A stretch of 64,000 nucleotides of DNA from Prevotella sp. P5-50 (GCF_002251295.1 NZ_NPJA01000002.1:62001-126000); one strand, 5' to 3'; numbered from the stretch's first letter, positions 7,407 to 15,704 are shown. Program-made: numbers and translations. The notes: generated from the letters alone by a model not told the origin.

Positions 7407-7943
7407 CATACACCCACCGAAGTTCGGATCAGAAGCCTTTTATCTTGCTCAAAATGCCTTTAAGAATTGTCATAATTGTTAAATTTTTTGGTTACACATG
7501 GTGGAGGGTTAGCTGCCCGTCCACGTTTCTATCTCTGTTGCCGCTCTGCTGTTTCCCGCCACATTTGGGGAGTCAGTGGGGAGCAGCTGCGGACCTGCTT
7601 CGCAGGAGGCGTTGTCGCGACATCTTTCCACACCCGGTGTGCACCCCTGTTGAGGCAAGTCCTCACTCTACTTATACGCTTTTTGCACAAATAGAACCCG
7701 AAAACGGACGATCTTTAACAAAGTTTACGGTTTTGGCCGTTTTTGGTCACCATTCTGCAAATTTCACCCAGAGCGTGCAGCCCCAGGGTTTTGGGTGGCA
7801 AAATGATGACAAAAATGATGACAGATGACAGAAAATGATGACAGTTTTAGTTAAAAAAGTAAAACTGTAATTTTTCAAAGCATTGATATTCAATGTTTTA
7901 CAGACGAAAATTGCCAAATGATGACAATGACAGCAAAAAAAAA
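7407..7943. other. Gene-free stretch with TGATGAC tandem repeats
   Basis: No convincing gene. The right part (7802-7845 and 7915-7931) has six copies of aTGATGACa in tandem or near-tandem. A nested palindrome, CTGTAA...CATTGA-TAT-TCAATG...TTACAG, lies at about 7865-7912. The ISL3 element begins immediately after. Confidence 0.6.
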
Positions 7944-9186
7944 GGTTCATCCGACAAACGCGTAGTTTTTATCATGCAGAGATAGGATCTTGAGTTCGAG
8001 GAATTTCTCATCTCGATACCCATATGCTTGCCGTTTCATTGTTTTGATTTTATTGTTGATACCTTCTATTTTTCCTGTGGAGATATGATGTTCATACCAT
8101 GGCAGTATTCCACTTCGGTGTGCAAGTAGCGTCATTGCATACTTCTGTAGGAGTGGCACTTTTGAGTCTTGTGCCTGTTTTACCCAATCCTTCAGCACTT
8201 GCTCGGCCTGCTCTTTGGTGACCTGCATCCATATTTCCCTAAGAGATTCCTTGAGATAATACCCTTTCATCAAGGGTGCATTCATCTCAAGAGCGTTCTC
8301 CAGCCTGTTCCTATGGCAGGAATCGTAGATATCCTCTCCGTTGCAGAGCAGCAGCCATCTTGCTCCTTTCAACACCTTGCGCTTCATGAGGTCTGCTTCC
8401 TGGTTATACGCCTGACGCCGCAGTTTGTCCAATGTGTCGTTCATCAGTTTGACTACATGGAAATGGTCAAAGACAAGTGTCGCTTCCGGTGCATTCTCCT
8501 TCACGGAGGATATGAAGGCAGCCGAGAGATCTGTCGCTACTGCCTTTATCCGGGTCTTTGCCTTACGTACTTTCTTCCAGAACTTGTCGAGGGCATCAGC
8601 ACCCTTACCATCTCCGACATATACGACCTGCCCTGTCAGAAGATTGACCACGATAGTCTTGTAGACATGCCCCTTGCGGACAGCAAACTCGTCTATGCCG
8701 ATATACTCCAGCTTGCTTAGGTCGGGATTTCCGTAATGACGCTGGAGATAGCGCTTCTGTATGTCCTTTACAGTATCCCATGAGATGTTGAGGAACTGGG
8801 CAACGTCCTTAATCGTTCCTATACGGGAGAGGTCAACAACATAGCGGGCGAACTTGTTGGTATAACTCCGCTTGCCTGTTACGAAGTGAATCTTCTCCTG
8901 ACGGATACAACCACACTCCTTGCATTCTATACGCTGTACTTTCATGCGAAGAATCGTTTCTCTATGCCCGACAGGGACACTCCTTATATCTCTATATATG
9001 CTCCCAGAACGGATAATCTTGCGACTTTTGCACTCAGGACAGCATAATTTCTCTTTGCGAGTCTCGATATAATGAATATTTTGATTACCTTTGTACTCAG
9101 TTTTGGTACATTCTTGGTGACGAACACCAAATGCATGATACAGATAGCTGGGATTCATATTACTATGCTTTAGTTAGGGGTAACCA
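7944..9186 (-). mobile_element. ISL3-family insertion sequence, apparently intact
   Basis: The ends are GGTTCATCCGACAAACGCGTAG (7944) and, reading inward from the other side, GGTTACCCCTAACTAAAGCATAG (to 9186), an imperfect inverted repeat of about 23 bp. The 1243-bp length fits the family, with a single transposase gene whose stop lies inside the left repeat. An 8-bp target duplication is not obvious, so the copy may be old or its flanks rearranged. Confidence 0.75.
7947..9158 (-). CDS. ISL3-family transposase
   Basis: The 403-residue protein is full length. The N-terminal half has a zinc-finger-like set CCPEC ... CKEC and a helix-turn-helix (IGTIKDVAQFLNISWDTVKDIQKRY). The catalytic DDE domain shows IGIDEFAVRKGH (first Asp), AVATDLSAAFISSV (second Asp) and the C-terminal STGKIEGINNKIKTMKRQAYGYR with the final Glu. 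It catalyses cut-and-paste movement of the element. No frameshift is seen, so it may be active. Confidence 0.93.
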   Translation of the reverse strand: MNPSYLYHAFGVRHQECTKTEYKGNQNIHYIETRKEKLCCPECKSRKIIRSGSIYRDIRSVPVGHRETILRMKVQRIECKECGCIRQEKIHFVTGKRSYTNKFARYVVDLSRIGTIKDVAQFLNISWDTVKDIQKRYLQRHYGNPDLSKLEYIGIDEFAVRKGHVYKTIVVNLLTGQVVYVGDGKGADALDKFWKKVRKAKTRIKAVATDLSAAFISSVKENAPEATLVFDHFHVVKLMNDTLDKLRRQAYNQEADLMKRKVLKGARWLLLCNGEDIYDSCHRNRLENALEMNAPLMKGYYLKESLREIWMQVTKEQAEQVLKDWVKQAQDSKVPLLQKYAMTLLAHRSGILPWYEHHISTGKIEGINNKIKTMKRQAYGYRDEKFLELKILSLHDKNYAFVG

Positions 9187-10197
9187 AAGATAGCAAAGAT
9201 GTCACAGGGACAGGTCAACGACATCAAGAATAATGCACAGTTTTTGGGTTTTAAGAATGATAGGGGAGTAATTCCCCTGTGTTACGATTTTCCATGCAAA
9301 TTTATAAAAATAAAATGAGAGTTGCGAAGATGTTGACTGAAAAAAGTTATCTTCGTCTTTATTTTCTTTGGCCAGGCCTTTATCGAAGAATGATACAGGA
9401 GGTCAAAATGGCCCTTGTTTTTGCTTTCCCCAAACTGTTATCTGTTATCTGTTATCTGTACCGCAAAAAAATCATTTTTGGAAACTGTCAACTGTCAACT
9501 GTAACGCTTGTAACACAAAACAAAATCTTTAACGAAAATCTTTCTCCGTGTCCTCCGTGTGATCCGTGGATTTTTTTTTGGGTAGCCTGAAGGCTAGATG
9601 TTTTGGAGTAGCGAAGACAGAGTGAGAGACGCGGCTTTCACTATGCTGAGTCACGACAAAACAAACCATAGGTAAATCTTTTGGGGAAATCCTGTTTAAG
9701 ATGTTGCCTACGGCAAGAAATAATCTGTAATTCAGGGAGGCAGCAAACAAAATCTTTAACAAAAATCTCGACTGAAAATGCGCTCGAATACCTCGCTTTT
9801 GGGGACGAATTTATTATGGATCGCCTTACAGGCTCGAATTTTTGGAGTAGCGAAGACAGAGTGAGAGCTCGCGGCTTTCACTATGCTGAGTCACGACAAA
9901 AACAACCTATGGTGTAAATCTAAATAAAAATCTTTAGAATAATCTTTAACTAGAATCCGTGTCTTTTCGTGTGACCGTCTAAATTCCGATGATTGATTTC
10001 TGGCCATAGGCCATATTTTTATTAAAGATTTCCTCCAAAGATTTCTTGCCGACAGGCAACTAAAAATATAATCTTTAACAAAAATCTCGACTGAAAATGC
10101 GCTCGAATACCTCGCTTCTGGGAAGGGTTTTATTTTGGATCGCCTACGGCTCGACATCTTAACGAAAATCGTGAAAATAATCTTCAACTATTTTCCG
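9187..10197. repeat. Gene-free repeat cluster between the two insertion sequences
   Basis: No coding sequence is convincing. A direct repeat of about 65 bp occurs at 9597-9660 and 9840-9903 (core GGAGTAGCGAAGACAGAGTG). The block 9703-9835 is an inverted copy of 5702-5842, and 10075-10160 is a third, shorter copy. GGCCATAGGCC and GCCTACGGC-type mini-hairpins recur. Heptamer tandems TATCTGT (9437-9462) and AACTGTC (9485-9502) are present, as is a copy of the CCGTGTGATCCGTGG phrase at 9545-9570. Confidence 0.7.
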
Positions 10198-10240
10198 CTT
10201 TCTATGTTAAAATCCAAATATTTTGACCATTATTTTTAAT

Positions 10241-11266
10241 TTATGCTGATATTTTATATTCTGGTGAGAAAATTTGGCGATTTCGGACCATAGCAGTGAC
10301 CAAACGTATGAGTTTGTTCTTTACATTATTCAGTGCAACCTGCTTCATCTTTCCACGTTCTACGAGTCGCATATAGTATCTTGCGATAACGGGATTGAAG
10401 TTGATGGCAGCCAGTGCAGCCTGCGTCAGCATGGACTTTATCCGGCGGTTAGCCATGTAATGTACACGAGGATCAGAATGCACACTGGTACCCGAATCCT
10501 TGCCGAACGGGGCTATGCCATAGTAGCAGGCAATCTTGCGTGAGTCGTAATTGAAACGACGGAAGTTATCGGTGTATACCATCAGGCACACGGCGTTCTG
10601 CGTTCCTATGCCAGGCACCGAGGTCACGATGGTGAATACCTCGGTTAGCTCCTCGTCCGACTTAATAAGCTCGGCGATTCGCTTGTCTATCTTCTCGACT
10701 TCCTTGTTGAGTTCTGACACGATATGTCTTCCGCTCTGCGAGATCATTGTCTTGACAGGCGACTTCTCCATTGTGAGTTTCTTCTCGCCTCTACGCACCT
10801 GAAAACTGCATCTATGGTGTACCACCATTTGACGATACAGGAACAGCTCACGCAGTTGTGCAAGTGACTCGCTAAGTGGCTCGTACATAATGGCTCTGTC
10901 GTAATTCCTCATTGCGTATTCGGCAATCATTGAGGCGTCGGCACGGTCAGACTTCAATCGTCTAAGACCTGATGCATCCTTGATGCTCTTGGCATTCTCA
11001 AGCCACATGTCGTAGCCTTTGCCATAGAGAAAGTTGCACAGTCCCTTACTGTAATCGCCAGTGTTTTCTCCGCAGAAGAGCCACAAGGAAGGCTCAATGC
11101 CGCTGGAGTTCTGCTCCACCCACTTGATCAGTTGTTTGTAACCAGACACAGTTGTCTTGAATTCGTTGAACACTCTTGAGGCTGTTTCTGCAAGTCCGTC
11201 TGCAAAAATGATAGCCACATCAACTTTTTCTTTCGAAAAATCAACTCCAATAAATAAATTCTTCAT
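10241..11266 (-). CDS. IS110-family DEDD recombinase (transposase)
   Basis: The 341-residue protein is complete. The N-terminal RuvC-like DEDD domain begins IGVDFSKEKVDVAI (first Asp), has the ENTGDYS segment with the Glu, and LKSDRADASMIAEYA with the last Asp pair. The C-terminal transposase domain has SVPGIGTQNAVCLM followed by CYYGIAPFGKDSGTSV, with the catalytic Ser region. Members of this family act with a bridge RNA made from the element's own non-coding end. A structured leader lies upstream of this start. Confidence 0.93.
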   Translation of the reverse strand: MKNLFIGVDFSKEKVDVAIIFADGLAETASRVFNEFKTTVSGYKQLIKWVEQNSSGIEPSLWLFCGENTGDYSKGLCNFLYGKGYDMWLENAKSIKDASGLRRLKSDRADASMIAEYAMRNYDRAIMYEPLSESLAQLRELFLYRQMVVHHRCSFQVRRGEKKLTMEKSPVKTMISQSGRHIVSELNKEVEKIDKRIAELIKSDEELTEVFTIVTSVPGIGTQNAVCLMVYTDNFRRFNYDSRKIACYYGIAPFGKDSGTSVHSDPRVHYMANRRIKSMLTQAALAAINFNPVIARYYMRLVERGKMKQVALNNVKNKLIRLVTAMVRNRQIFSPEYKISA

Positions 11267-11288
11267 ATCTTTGTACGACTTTAATTAT

Positions 11289-11448
11289 GTAGAATTGGTC
11301 AATAGTTGTATGGACTAACACTCTAACAAGGCTCAGAGCCGATAACTTTCTATCTGGTCTTTGCAACTATGTCGATGAGGTCCGAAACGGATTATAGTCT
11401 TCAGACTAGTGAACTCTTTGGTTTACCTCTTCGACAGACCGATTCTAC
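11289..11448 (-). ncRNA. Candidate bridge RNA of the IS110 element (three-way junction)
   Basis: The 160 nt upstream of the recombinase form a clean three-way junction. The closing helix pairs 11289-11300 with 11437-11448 (11 of 12 pairs). Helix A pairs 11302-11308 with 11364-11370 (7 pairs). Helix B pairs 11371-11381 with 11425-11435 (10 of 11). A and B abut without a gap. Each carries a large loop with a small hairpin inside (AGTCT/AGACT in loop B; GGCT/AGCC in loop A), the layout expected for target- and donor-binding loops. A TACCTTTG box lies just upstream on the minus strand. The strand is inferred from the recombinase. Confidence 0.65.
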
Positions 11449-11572
11449 CTTTTTACAACAAAGGTACGAAACTGTCTTTAGCAATCATAGTTTTACCTTG
11501 ATTATTTAACATTTATGCGACTGCGTCGCATTCTTCTGCAAACTTAGAGTGTTCTCCGTGTGATCCGTGGAT

Positions 11573-11611
11573 AAAAAAACACCCACGAACCACACGGGGC
11601 GGTTCATGGGT
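11573..11611 (-). terminator. Terminator of the DUF6266-smalltalk operon
   Basis: On the minus strand ACCCATGAACC pairs with GGTTCGTGGGT (11 pairs, one G-U) around a 9-nt loop, and is followed by a run of seven T. It lies 16 bp after the smalltalk stop. Confidence 0.85.
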
Positions 11612-11626
11612 TTGCCAGAGGGAGTG

Positions 11627-11725
11627 TCACCCGATGGTGAAACCAAGGGCCGAGAGCACGGCGGTGATGGTGGTCAAAGCAATGTTGATGATGACGCTCC
11701 ACTTGTTTTTAGAATCTTGAGTCAT
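11627..11725 (-). CDS. Smalltalk-type small protein
   Basis: A 32-residue reading frame, MTQDSKNKW followed by a hydrophobic helix (VIINIALTTITAVLSALG) and FTIG. This matches the layout of the Bacteroidetes smalltalk family: a charged start with Trp, then a single membrane helix ending in a Gly-Thr/Phe motif. Its ATG overlaps the stop of the upstream membrane protein (ATGA), and the operon terminator follows at once. The function of the family is unknown; a small inner-membrane protein is likely. Confidence 0.6.
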   Translation of the reverse strand: MTQDSKNKWSVIINIALTTITAVLSALGFTIG

Positions 11726-11907
11726 AGTTTTCTGTTGATGATGTTGTGATAGTCTTTAATGCCGAGGAAGGTGGCACACAGTATCAAGAGCTGGGCAACG
11801 AGGATGAGGACGGATCCCGAAATCTCACCTTGCGGAGGCATCATCATGCCAGCTGCAGCGAAGAGGATAGCACAGACGAAACTGGCTAATGAGAGTATTC
11901 GTTTCAT
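11722..11907 (-). CDS. Small two-helix membrane protein
   Basis: A 61-residue protein with two hydrophobic segments (about residues 4-22 and 30-50) separated by a Pro/Gly-containing turn, and a polar C-terminus. It is encoded between the DUF6266-like gene and the smalltalk gene and overlaps the latter by 4 bp, so the three are one operon. I recognise no named family. Its position suggests a membrane partner of the smalltalk peptide. Confidence 0.6.
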   Translation of the reverse strand: MKRILSLASFVCAILFAAAGMMMPPQGEISGSVLILVAQLLILCATFLGIKDYHNIINRKL

Positions 11908-11961
11908 ACGCTAAAAGTGAGGGTTAAAGAGTCCCGCGGACGTTCCGCAGGACTCTGTGGT

Positions 11962-13116
11962 TCAGCCTTCCAGTCCACCACCACCGGGTTCCTGACCACC
12001 AGTGTCGCTATCCGACTTGAAGTAGGCAGTGAGGGCGGTGTTTGAACTGAGCGTGATGCTGCGTGAGGCATTGGTGTCGCCATCGCTCCATCGGTTGAAC
12101 TGGTAGCCTTCGGCAGGCGAGGCACTAATCTCCACCGACTGACCCGCAGGGTAGCGACCTGCACCGGTCACCGTGCCACCGACAGAGGGATTGGCGAGGA
12201 GCTTGACCTCAAACTTCCCGTCGGAGGGAGTCACATCGGGGACAGCGGGAGTGACGGGAGCTACCGAACCGTTGCCGTCGGGAGTGAGAAACACATCGGC
12301 GCTACTGCCGTAGCTCTTGCACGCCTTGGTGAACGCATCGTCCGTCTTGTACGCCTGCAACATGCTGTTATTGTCGATGAGGTATTGGGTCGATACCTTG
12401 GTCTTGCCGTAGTCGTTGCGACTGTGTACCCAGGCAAACACACCGTCGCCCTCGTTCTCGCCATGGGCGAGGAAACCCTCCTTGGCAGCGAATCCCACCT
12501 TGTCAACGAGATCCCAGAGCTTCGCAGTCGATTCCTTGTCGAGCACCACGTAGCTTGCACTGAAGGCGCAGTAGGGAATCTGAGTTTCCGCGTTCAGGCG
12601 CTGCAACACCTTGTAGAAGCTGATCTGGTCGCCGTAGTCGAACTCCTGATTGTTGGTCACCACCGCCTTGGCGAAGTCCTTCACCGTGGTATTCTCGTCG
12701 ATGGCGAGACCTCCGAGGTTGATGCTGGTCACCGCCTTGTCGCCAGTACCCTTCACCGAGATAGAGGGCAGCGTGCCTTGGGTGATCTGATAGGGAGCTG
12801 CGATGCATGCGCCGCCATCCGATTCAGCCTTGGTGAGATAGACAGGAGCTGCCATGCTGTTCGCACGGACGAACATGTTGTAGTCGGTGTGGTACTGCGC
12901 TTTCCTCTCGAAGGCATTTTTAAGCAGCGGAACGAGTCCTGCATACATGCGGACGATGTTCACCCATTTCATGCGCTGACGCTGTTGTCCCTTGGTGCGA
13001 GTGTTGCGTACCTTGGTCACTTTCTCCGATACTACGGTACGTCCATTGACAGTCTTGAAAGTCAACTGACCAGCCGATCCACTCATTTTTTTGATAAGTC
13101 CATTTAGAATAGCCAT
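11962..13116 (-). CDS. DUF6266-like protein with C-terminal InlB-type repeat
   Basis: The 384-residue protein has no signal peptide. The first 120 residues (MAILNGLIKKMSGSAGQLTFKT..., then many basic residues and MKWVNIVRMYAGLVPLLKNAF) resemble the DUF6266 family of Bacteroidetes. Residues about 300-370 form one divergent InlB B-repeat (NPSVGGTVTGAGRYPAGQSV, with FNRWSDGD), a beta-rich module usual in surface adhesins. The end is Gly-rich. The transcript starts at a TACCTTTG box about 270 nt upstream, giving an unusually long leader. The role is unknown; binding to a surface or polymer is inferred. Confidence 0.6.
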   Translation of the reverse strand: MAILNGLIKKMSGSAGQLTFKTVNGRTVVSEKVTKVRNTRTKGQQRQRMKWVNIVRMYAGLVPLLKNAFERKAQYHTDYNMFVRANSMAAPVYLTKAESDGGACIAAPYQITQGTLPSISVKGTGDKAVTSINLGGLAIDENTTVKDFAKAVVTNNQEFDYGDQISFYKVLQRLNAETQIPYCAFSASYVVLDKESTAKLWDLVDKVGFAAKEGFLAHGENEGDGVFAWVHSRNDYGKTKVSTQYLIDNNSMLQAYKTDDAFTKACKSYGSSADVFLTPDGNGSVAPVTPAVPDVTPSDGKFEVKLLANPSVGGTVTGAGRYPAGQSVEISASPAEGYQFNRWSDGDTNASRSITLSSNTALTAYFKSDSDTGGQEPGGGGLEG

Positions 13117-13175
13117 TTTGTTTCCCCCGTTTGATAGACCAGTGGGGGTTCTGGGGAATAGTTGTTAATAAGTTA

Positions 13176-13385
13176 GTGAGCACTCATTCCCACATCGTCG
13201 GTTTCTCCTTTTCAGTTCCCATGTTCCTCCCATTTTGTCCCATCGTTGTCCGCCTAATTTTGGGATTTAGTGCGGATTCACTGGTGACTTACTGAGGAGT
13301 TGCCCACGTCTGTGTGCGGACGGAATGTTCAGTGCGAAAGTGATTCTCTCTTGAACCACGGTGCCGCCTATCTTGGACTGCGGTG
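13176..13385 (-). promoter_or_regulatory. Long leader of the DUF6266-like operon, duplicated at 38.6 kb
   Basis: The transcribed leader is about 265 nt. About 190 nt of it are repeated, with roughly 92% identity, at 38680-38875 on the plus strand, where no gene follows. It contains three phased ATGGGA units, spaced 10-11 nt apart, in a purine-rich tract. Such conservation without coding suggests a functional RNA or DNA element. Confidence 0.6.
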
Positions 13386-13393
13386 CAAAGGTA
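13386..13393 (-). promoter_or_regulatory. -7 box of the DUF6266-like operon
   Basis: TACCTTTG on the minus strand. No TTG occurs at the usual distance. The upstream 20-bp direct repeats may instead mark an activator or repressor site. Confidence 0.5.
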
Positions 13394-13415
13394 CGAAGAA
13401 AAATAATCGGTTGTT

Positions 13416-13457
13416 CCACTTTTCCCACGGCTTGTGACCACTTTTCCCACGGCTTGT
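13416..13457. repeat. Two perfect 20-bp direct repeats, 22-bp period
   Basis: CCACTTTTCCCACGGCTTGT occurs at 13416-13435 and 13438-13457. The 22-bp spacing places both on one face of the helix, 23-64 bp upstream of the DUF6266 promoter box. A regulator-binding site or iterons are plausible. Confidence 0.6.
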
Positions 13458-13663
13458 TACATTTCCCTGTGTATCAGTTGGTTACAAAGCCAAATTTTGA
13501 AGTATAAATCTTGATGATTATCGTATATTGCTGAATATAAGGCAGATAGGTGGAGCGCTATACTTTATTGGCTTGAACCTGTGGTAAGATCATGGGGAGA
13601 ATGTTAGACGCTGTAAAGAAAAGAGCTAAAAACGGCATTTTTCAATGAAACGCAAAAAATGGC

Positions 13664-13878
13664 AATAACAAATAACAGATAACAGATAACAGTTTTGATA
13701 AACCGAAAATCAAAACTTCGAGCCAAAAATTTATATATATAATATATATATATATTAATATATATATATTTATATATAAGTTATATATGTTATATTTTGA
13801 AAATTGACTTCTTCTCTCTCTGAGGTGCTATTTATTTGCTTTACGGAAACTGTTATCTGTTATCTGTTATTTGTTATT
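13664..13878. repeat. Perfect 32-bp inverted repeat around an AT-rich core
   Basis: Arms 13664-13695 and 13847-13878 are exact reverse complements built from AACAGAT/ATCTGTT heptamers. The 151-bp core contains about 60 bp of nearly pure alternating TA (13732-13796). It lies between the divergent DUF6266 and HIRAN-like operons. An extruding cruciform, origin-like or recombination site is possible. The remaining bases 13458-13967 hold nothing else I recognise. Confidence 0.85.
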
Positions 13879-13967
13879 TTCGTCATAAAGTAAATAGTTT
13901 TCATCGCTCACCAGTATAGATTTAATCCAAAATAGAAAATTCAAGCGCTATTCTTCCCGTTTCCTTT

Positions 13968-13997
13968 TTGTGGTCTCGAAATTATTTACTACTTTTG
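13968..13997 (+). promoter_or_regulatory. Promoter of the HIRAN-like operon
   Basis: TTG (13968-13970), a 19-nt spacer and TACTTTTG (13990-13997) match the Bacteroidetes consensus. The predicted start is about 30 nt before the ATG at 14032. Confidence 0.75.
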
Positions 13998-14031
13998 TCG
14001 CTAAAATAAAAAGCCACAAAAAATCCTGATC

Positions 14032-15150
14032 ATGACCACATACAGATTTGCGATTACCGGACTACGTCACCATGACTTTGCCAACAGACTCGATGAACTC
14101 TACGACAAGGCTATGGGGAAGCGTATGTCTATCAGTATAGAACACGATAACCCTGGAGAAATGGATGCTGTCATCGTGTATTGGGGGCGTTGCTTTGTGG
14201 GCTATGTGCGCAGCGGAACAGACAGAGAAAAGGCTTGTTCGCTGATTCTTAGTTCGGGAAGAGGAGCGATGTTTGGCAAGATTGTGGAGGTGGATCGCGA
14301 TCACAGGGTACTGTGGATGGAGATTGTCACAGATGTTGAACCGCAGACTGTTTGTCTGCCCTCGGTATGCCCATTTGCCAATTGGGATTACGATGATAAA
14401 ATATTGCCTCTCAGTCCACAGGAAGTACAGGTTCACACCATGCTCAACTGTCTGGAAATGGTGATCGAGGCCGGTGAACCGTGGAACAGCGAAATGGAAG
14501 AATGGCTGTCGGCTGTTGAAGAAAATCTATGGTGTGCCATCAGTTGTGAAACCACCCAACAAATCATCAGAATCATTGAGATGATGACCAACGCTCCCAA
14601 TCATCCACAGTACAAAACAGGTAAAGACAGGCTGCAACAGGCATTAGACCACATGGGCAGTCCGGAGGTGCGTCGCTTGCAATGTCAGAAAATTTTTGCC
14701 AACGCCGAATCAAATGATATGTTGCAGCTGCTGTGCTACTATGGCGACAGAGCCGAAGATGCCGTAGCCTCGCTTCCGTCGGGTTTCGTCATGATGTTTT
14801 TACGGGATGGCGAGAGTGCTATGGGAAAGTTGTGGTACATGCACTATCCCCGTAAGAAAATCCGTGCCATTATGTCTTTGCTGGCTATGAAAGTCCACAT
14901 GATGAAGAACGAAAAGAAACCTCTTGAAAGGAGTATTCCCCAACAATGGTTGGCAAACTGGACTAAAGAGCAGCATAGCAAAATGGCTACTGCCGTCATC
15001 ACCAAATGTGTCAGCGACTTTGAACTGCAACACACGTCTCCACAAGTCTATAACGAGTTGCAATCATTGCAACAGGCAACGAGACCGCACATCGACTATC
15101 ATGTGAACACGAACACCTATATTGAAAACCAAACAATCAAACAACAATAA
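14032..15150 (+). CDS. HIRAN-like domain protein of the accessory island
   Basis: A 372-residue cytoplasmic protein. Residues 5-95 (FAITGLRHHDF ... ISIEHDNPGEMDAVIVY ... CFVGYVRSG) follow the HIRAN pattern: a strand start, the DNP-x-DxxAI motif and IGYV. HIRAN domains bind single-stranded or 3' DNA ends. The rest is helical, with no motif I recognise. It is the first gene of a cassette that includes a primase-helicase-like protein, which makes a DNA-related task plausible. The start follows a good promoter by about 30 nt. The family assignment is moderately sure. Confidence 0.5.
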   Translation: MTTYRFAITGLRHHDFANRLDELYDKAMGKRMSISIEHDNPGEMDAVIVYWGRCFVGYVRSGTDREKACSLILSSGRGAMFGKIVEVDRDHRVLWMEIVTDVEPQTVCLPSVCPFANWDYDDKILPLSPQEVQVHTMLNCLEMVIEAGEPWNSEMEEWLSAVEENLWCAISCETTQQIIRIIEMMTNAPNHPQYKTGKDRLQQALDHMGSPEVRRLQCQKIFANAESNDMLQLLCYYGDRAEDAVASLPSGFVMMFLRDGESAMGKLWYMHYPRKKIRAIMSLLAMKVHMMKNEKKPLERSIPQQWLANWTKEQHSKMATAVITKCVSDFELQHTSPQVYNELQSLQQATRPHIDYHVNTNTYIENQTIKQQ

Positions 15151-15157
15151 TTATTTT

Positions 15158-15655
15158 ATGGAGAACGATAAAAAGTGTGAACGCCACTTCCATTTCAGCG
15201 ATAAAGTGACCTATATCGAACATCAGGAAATAACCGTACAAAGTGGTGCAAACTTTTATAACGGTCCTGCCGTGGAACCTCAAAATGCGAGCCAACAAGA
15301 AATAGACATAGAAGCGGCACTGGAAGCCCTTTACGAAGAGTTTGTCGAGACAGACGGACGAACCGAACCGCTATTTTCTGATCAGACCCAATGGTATGCA
15401 GTTTATCGTGTACTGTCAGAATATTGTAACTATCCAACCAAGATGTCAGACTTCGTGAAACTCATAAAAGAAAAGAAGCTCGATATAAAGAAACCCTTGT
15501 GTGTTTACAGTTCTATCAGAAAGGCAAATACCGACCTTTCGGCTTTGGCTGTAAAAGTAGGCCAGTGGTGGTTGCATAAAGACAAAGGAGAAAAGTATAT
15601 GAAACAATATCTTGTAGCGCAGTTTTTATTGAAGAATTTAGGCTATGAGGAGTGA
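15158..15655 (+). CDS. Hypothetical acidic protein next to the HIRAN-like gene
   Basis: A 165-residue protein if started at 15158, 8 bp after the upstream stop. An in-frame ATG at 15122 would overlap that gene by 29 bp and add a low-complexity MKTKQSNNNNYF stretch. The N-terminal part has FHFSDKVTYIEHQEITVQSGANFYNG, which looks like beta strands. The C-terminal half (WYAVYRVLSEYCNYPTKMSDFV) is helical and resembles accessory proteins found beside DUF3987 genes. The function is unknown. A strong terminator follows. Confidence 0.7.
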   Translation: MENDKKCERHFHFSDKVTYIEHQEITVQSGANFYNGPAVEPQNASQQEIDIEAALEALYEEFVETDGRTEPLFSDQTQWYAVYRVLSEYCNYPTKMSDFVKLIKEKKLDIKKPLCVYSSIRKANTDLSALAVKVGQWWLHKDKGEKYMKQYLVAQFLLKNLGYEE

Positions 15656-15704
15656 GTAGCATATTCGGCTATTCCCTAAACAATTCCCATTTTCCCAAAA
15701 CCAT

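Larger units (their letters stand above)
10198..11548 (-). mobile_element. IS110-family insertion sequence inside a dispersed repeat
   Basis: The limits come from comparing the flanks with the uninterrupted repeat at 5650-5720. Repeat homology stops after TTTTCCG (10197) and resumes at GTGTTCTCCGTGTG (11549), leaving about 1351 bp. There are no terminal inverted repeats, as expected for IS110. It carries one recombinase gene and a 250-bp non-coding segment upstream of it. Insertion into a repeated extragenic sequence recalls the REP preference of some IS110 elements. Confidence 0.7.

Noticed and set aside
7400-7828. A 142-codon frame before the ISL3 element
   Set aside because: Low-quality composition with no motif, running into the TGATGAC repeats.
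9279-9917. Short frames between the insertion sequences
   Set aside because: They consist of repeat sequence found in several copies and orientations, so the frames are accidental.
12385-13107. A 240-codon plus-strand open frame
   Set aside because: It is antisense to the DUF6266-like gene, which has domain support, a promoter and operon partners.
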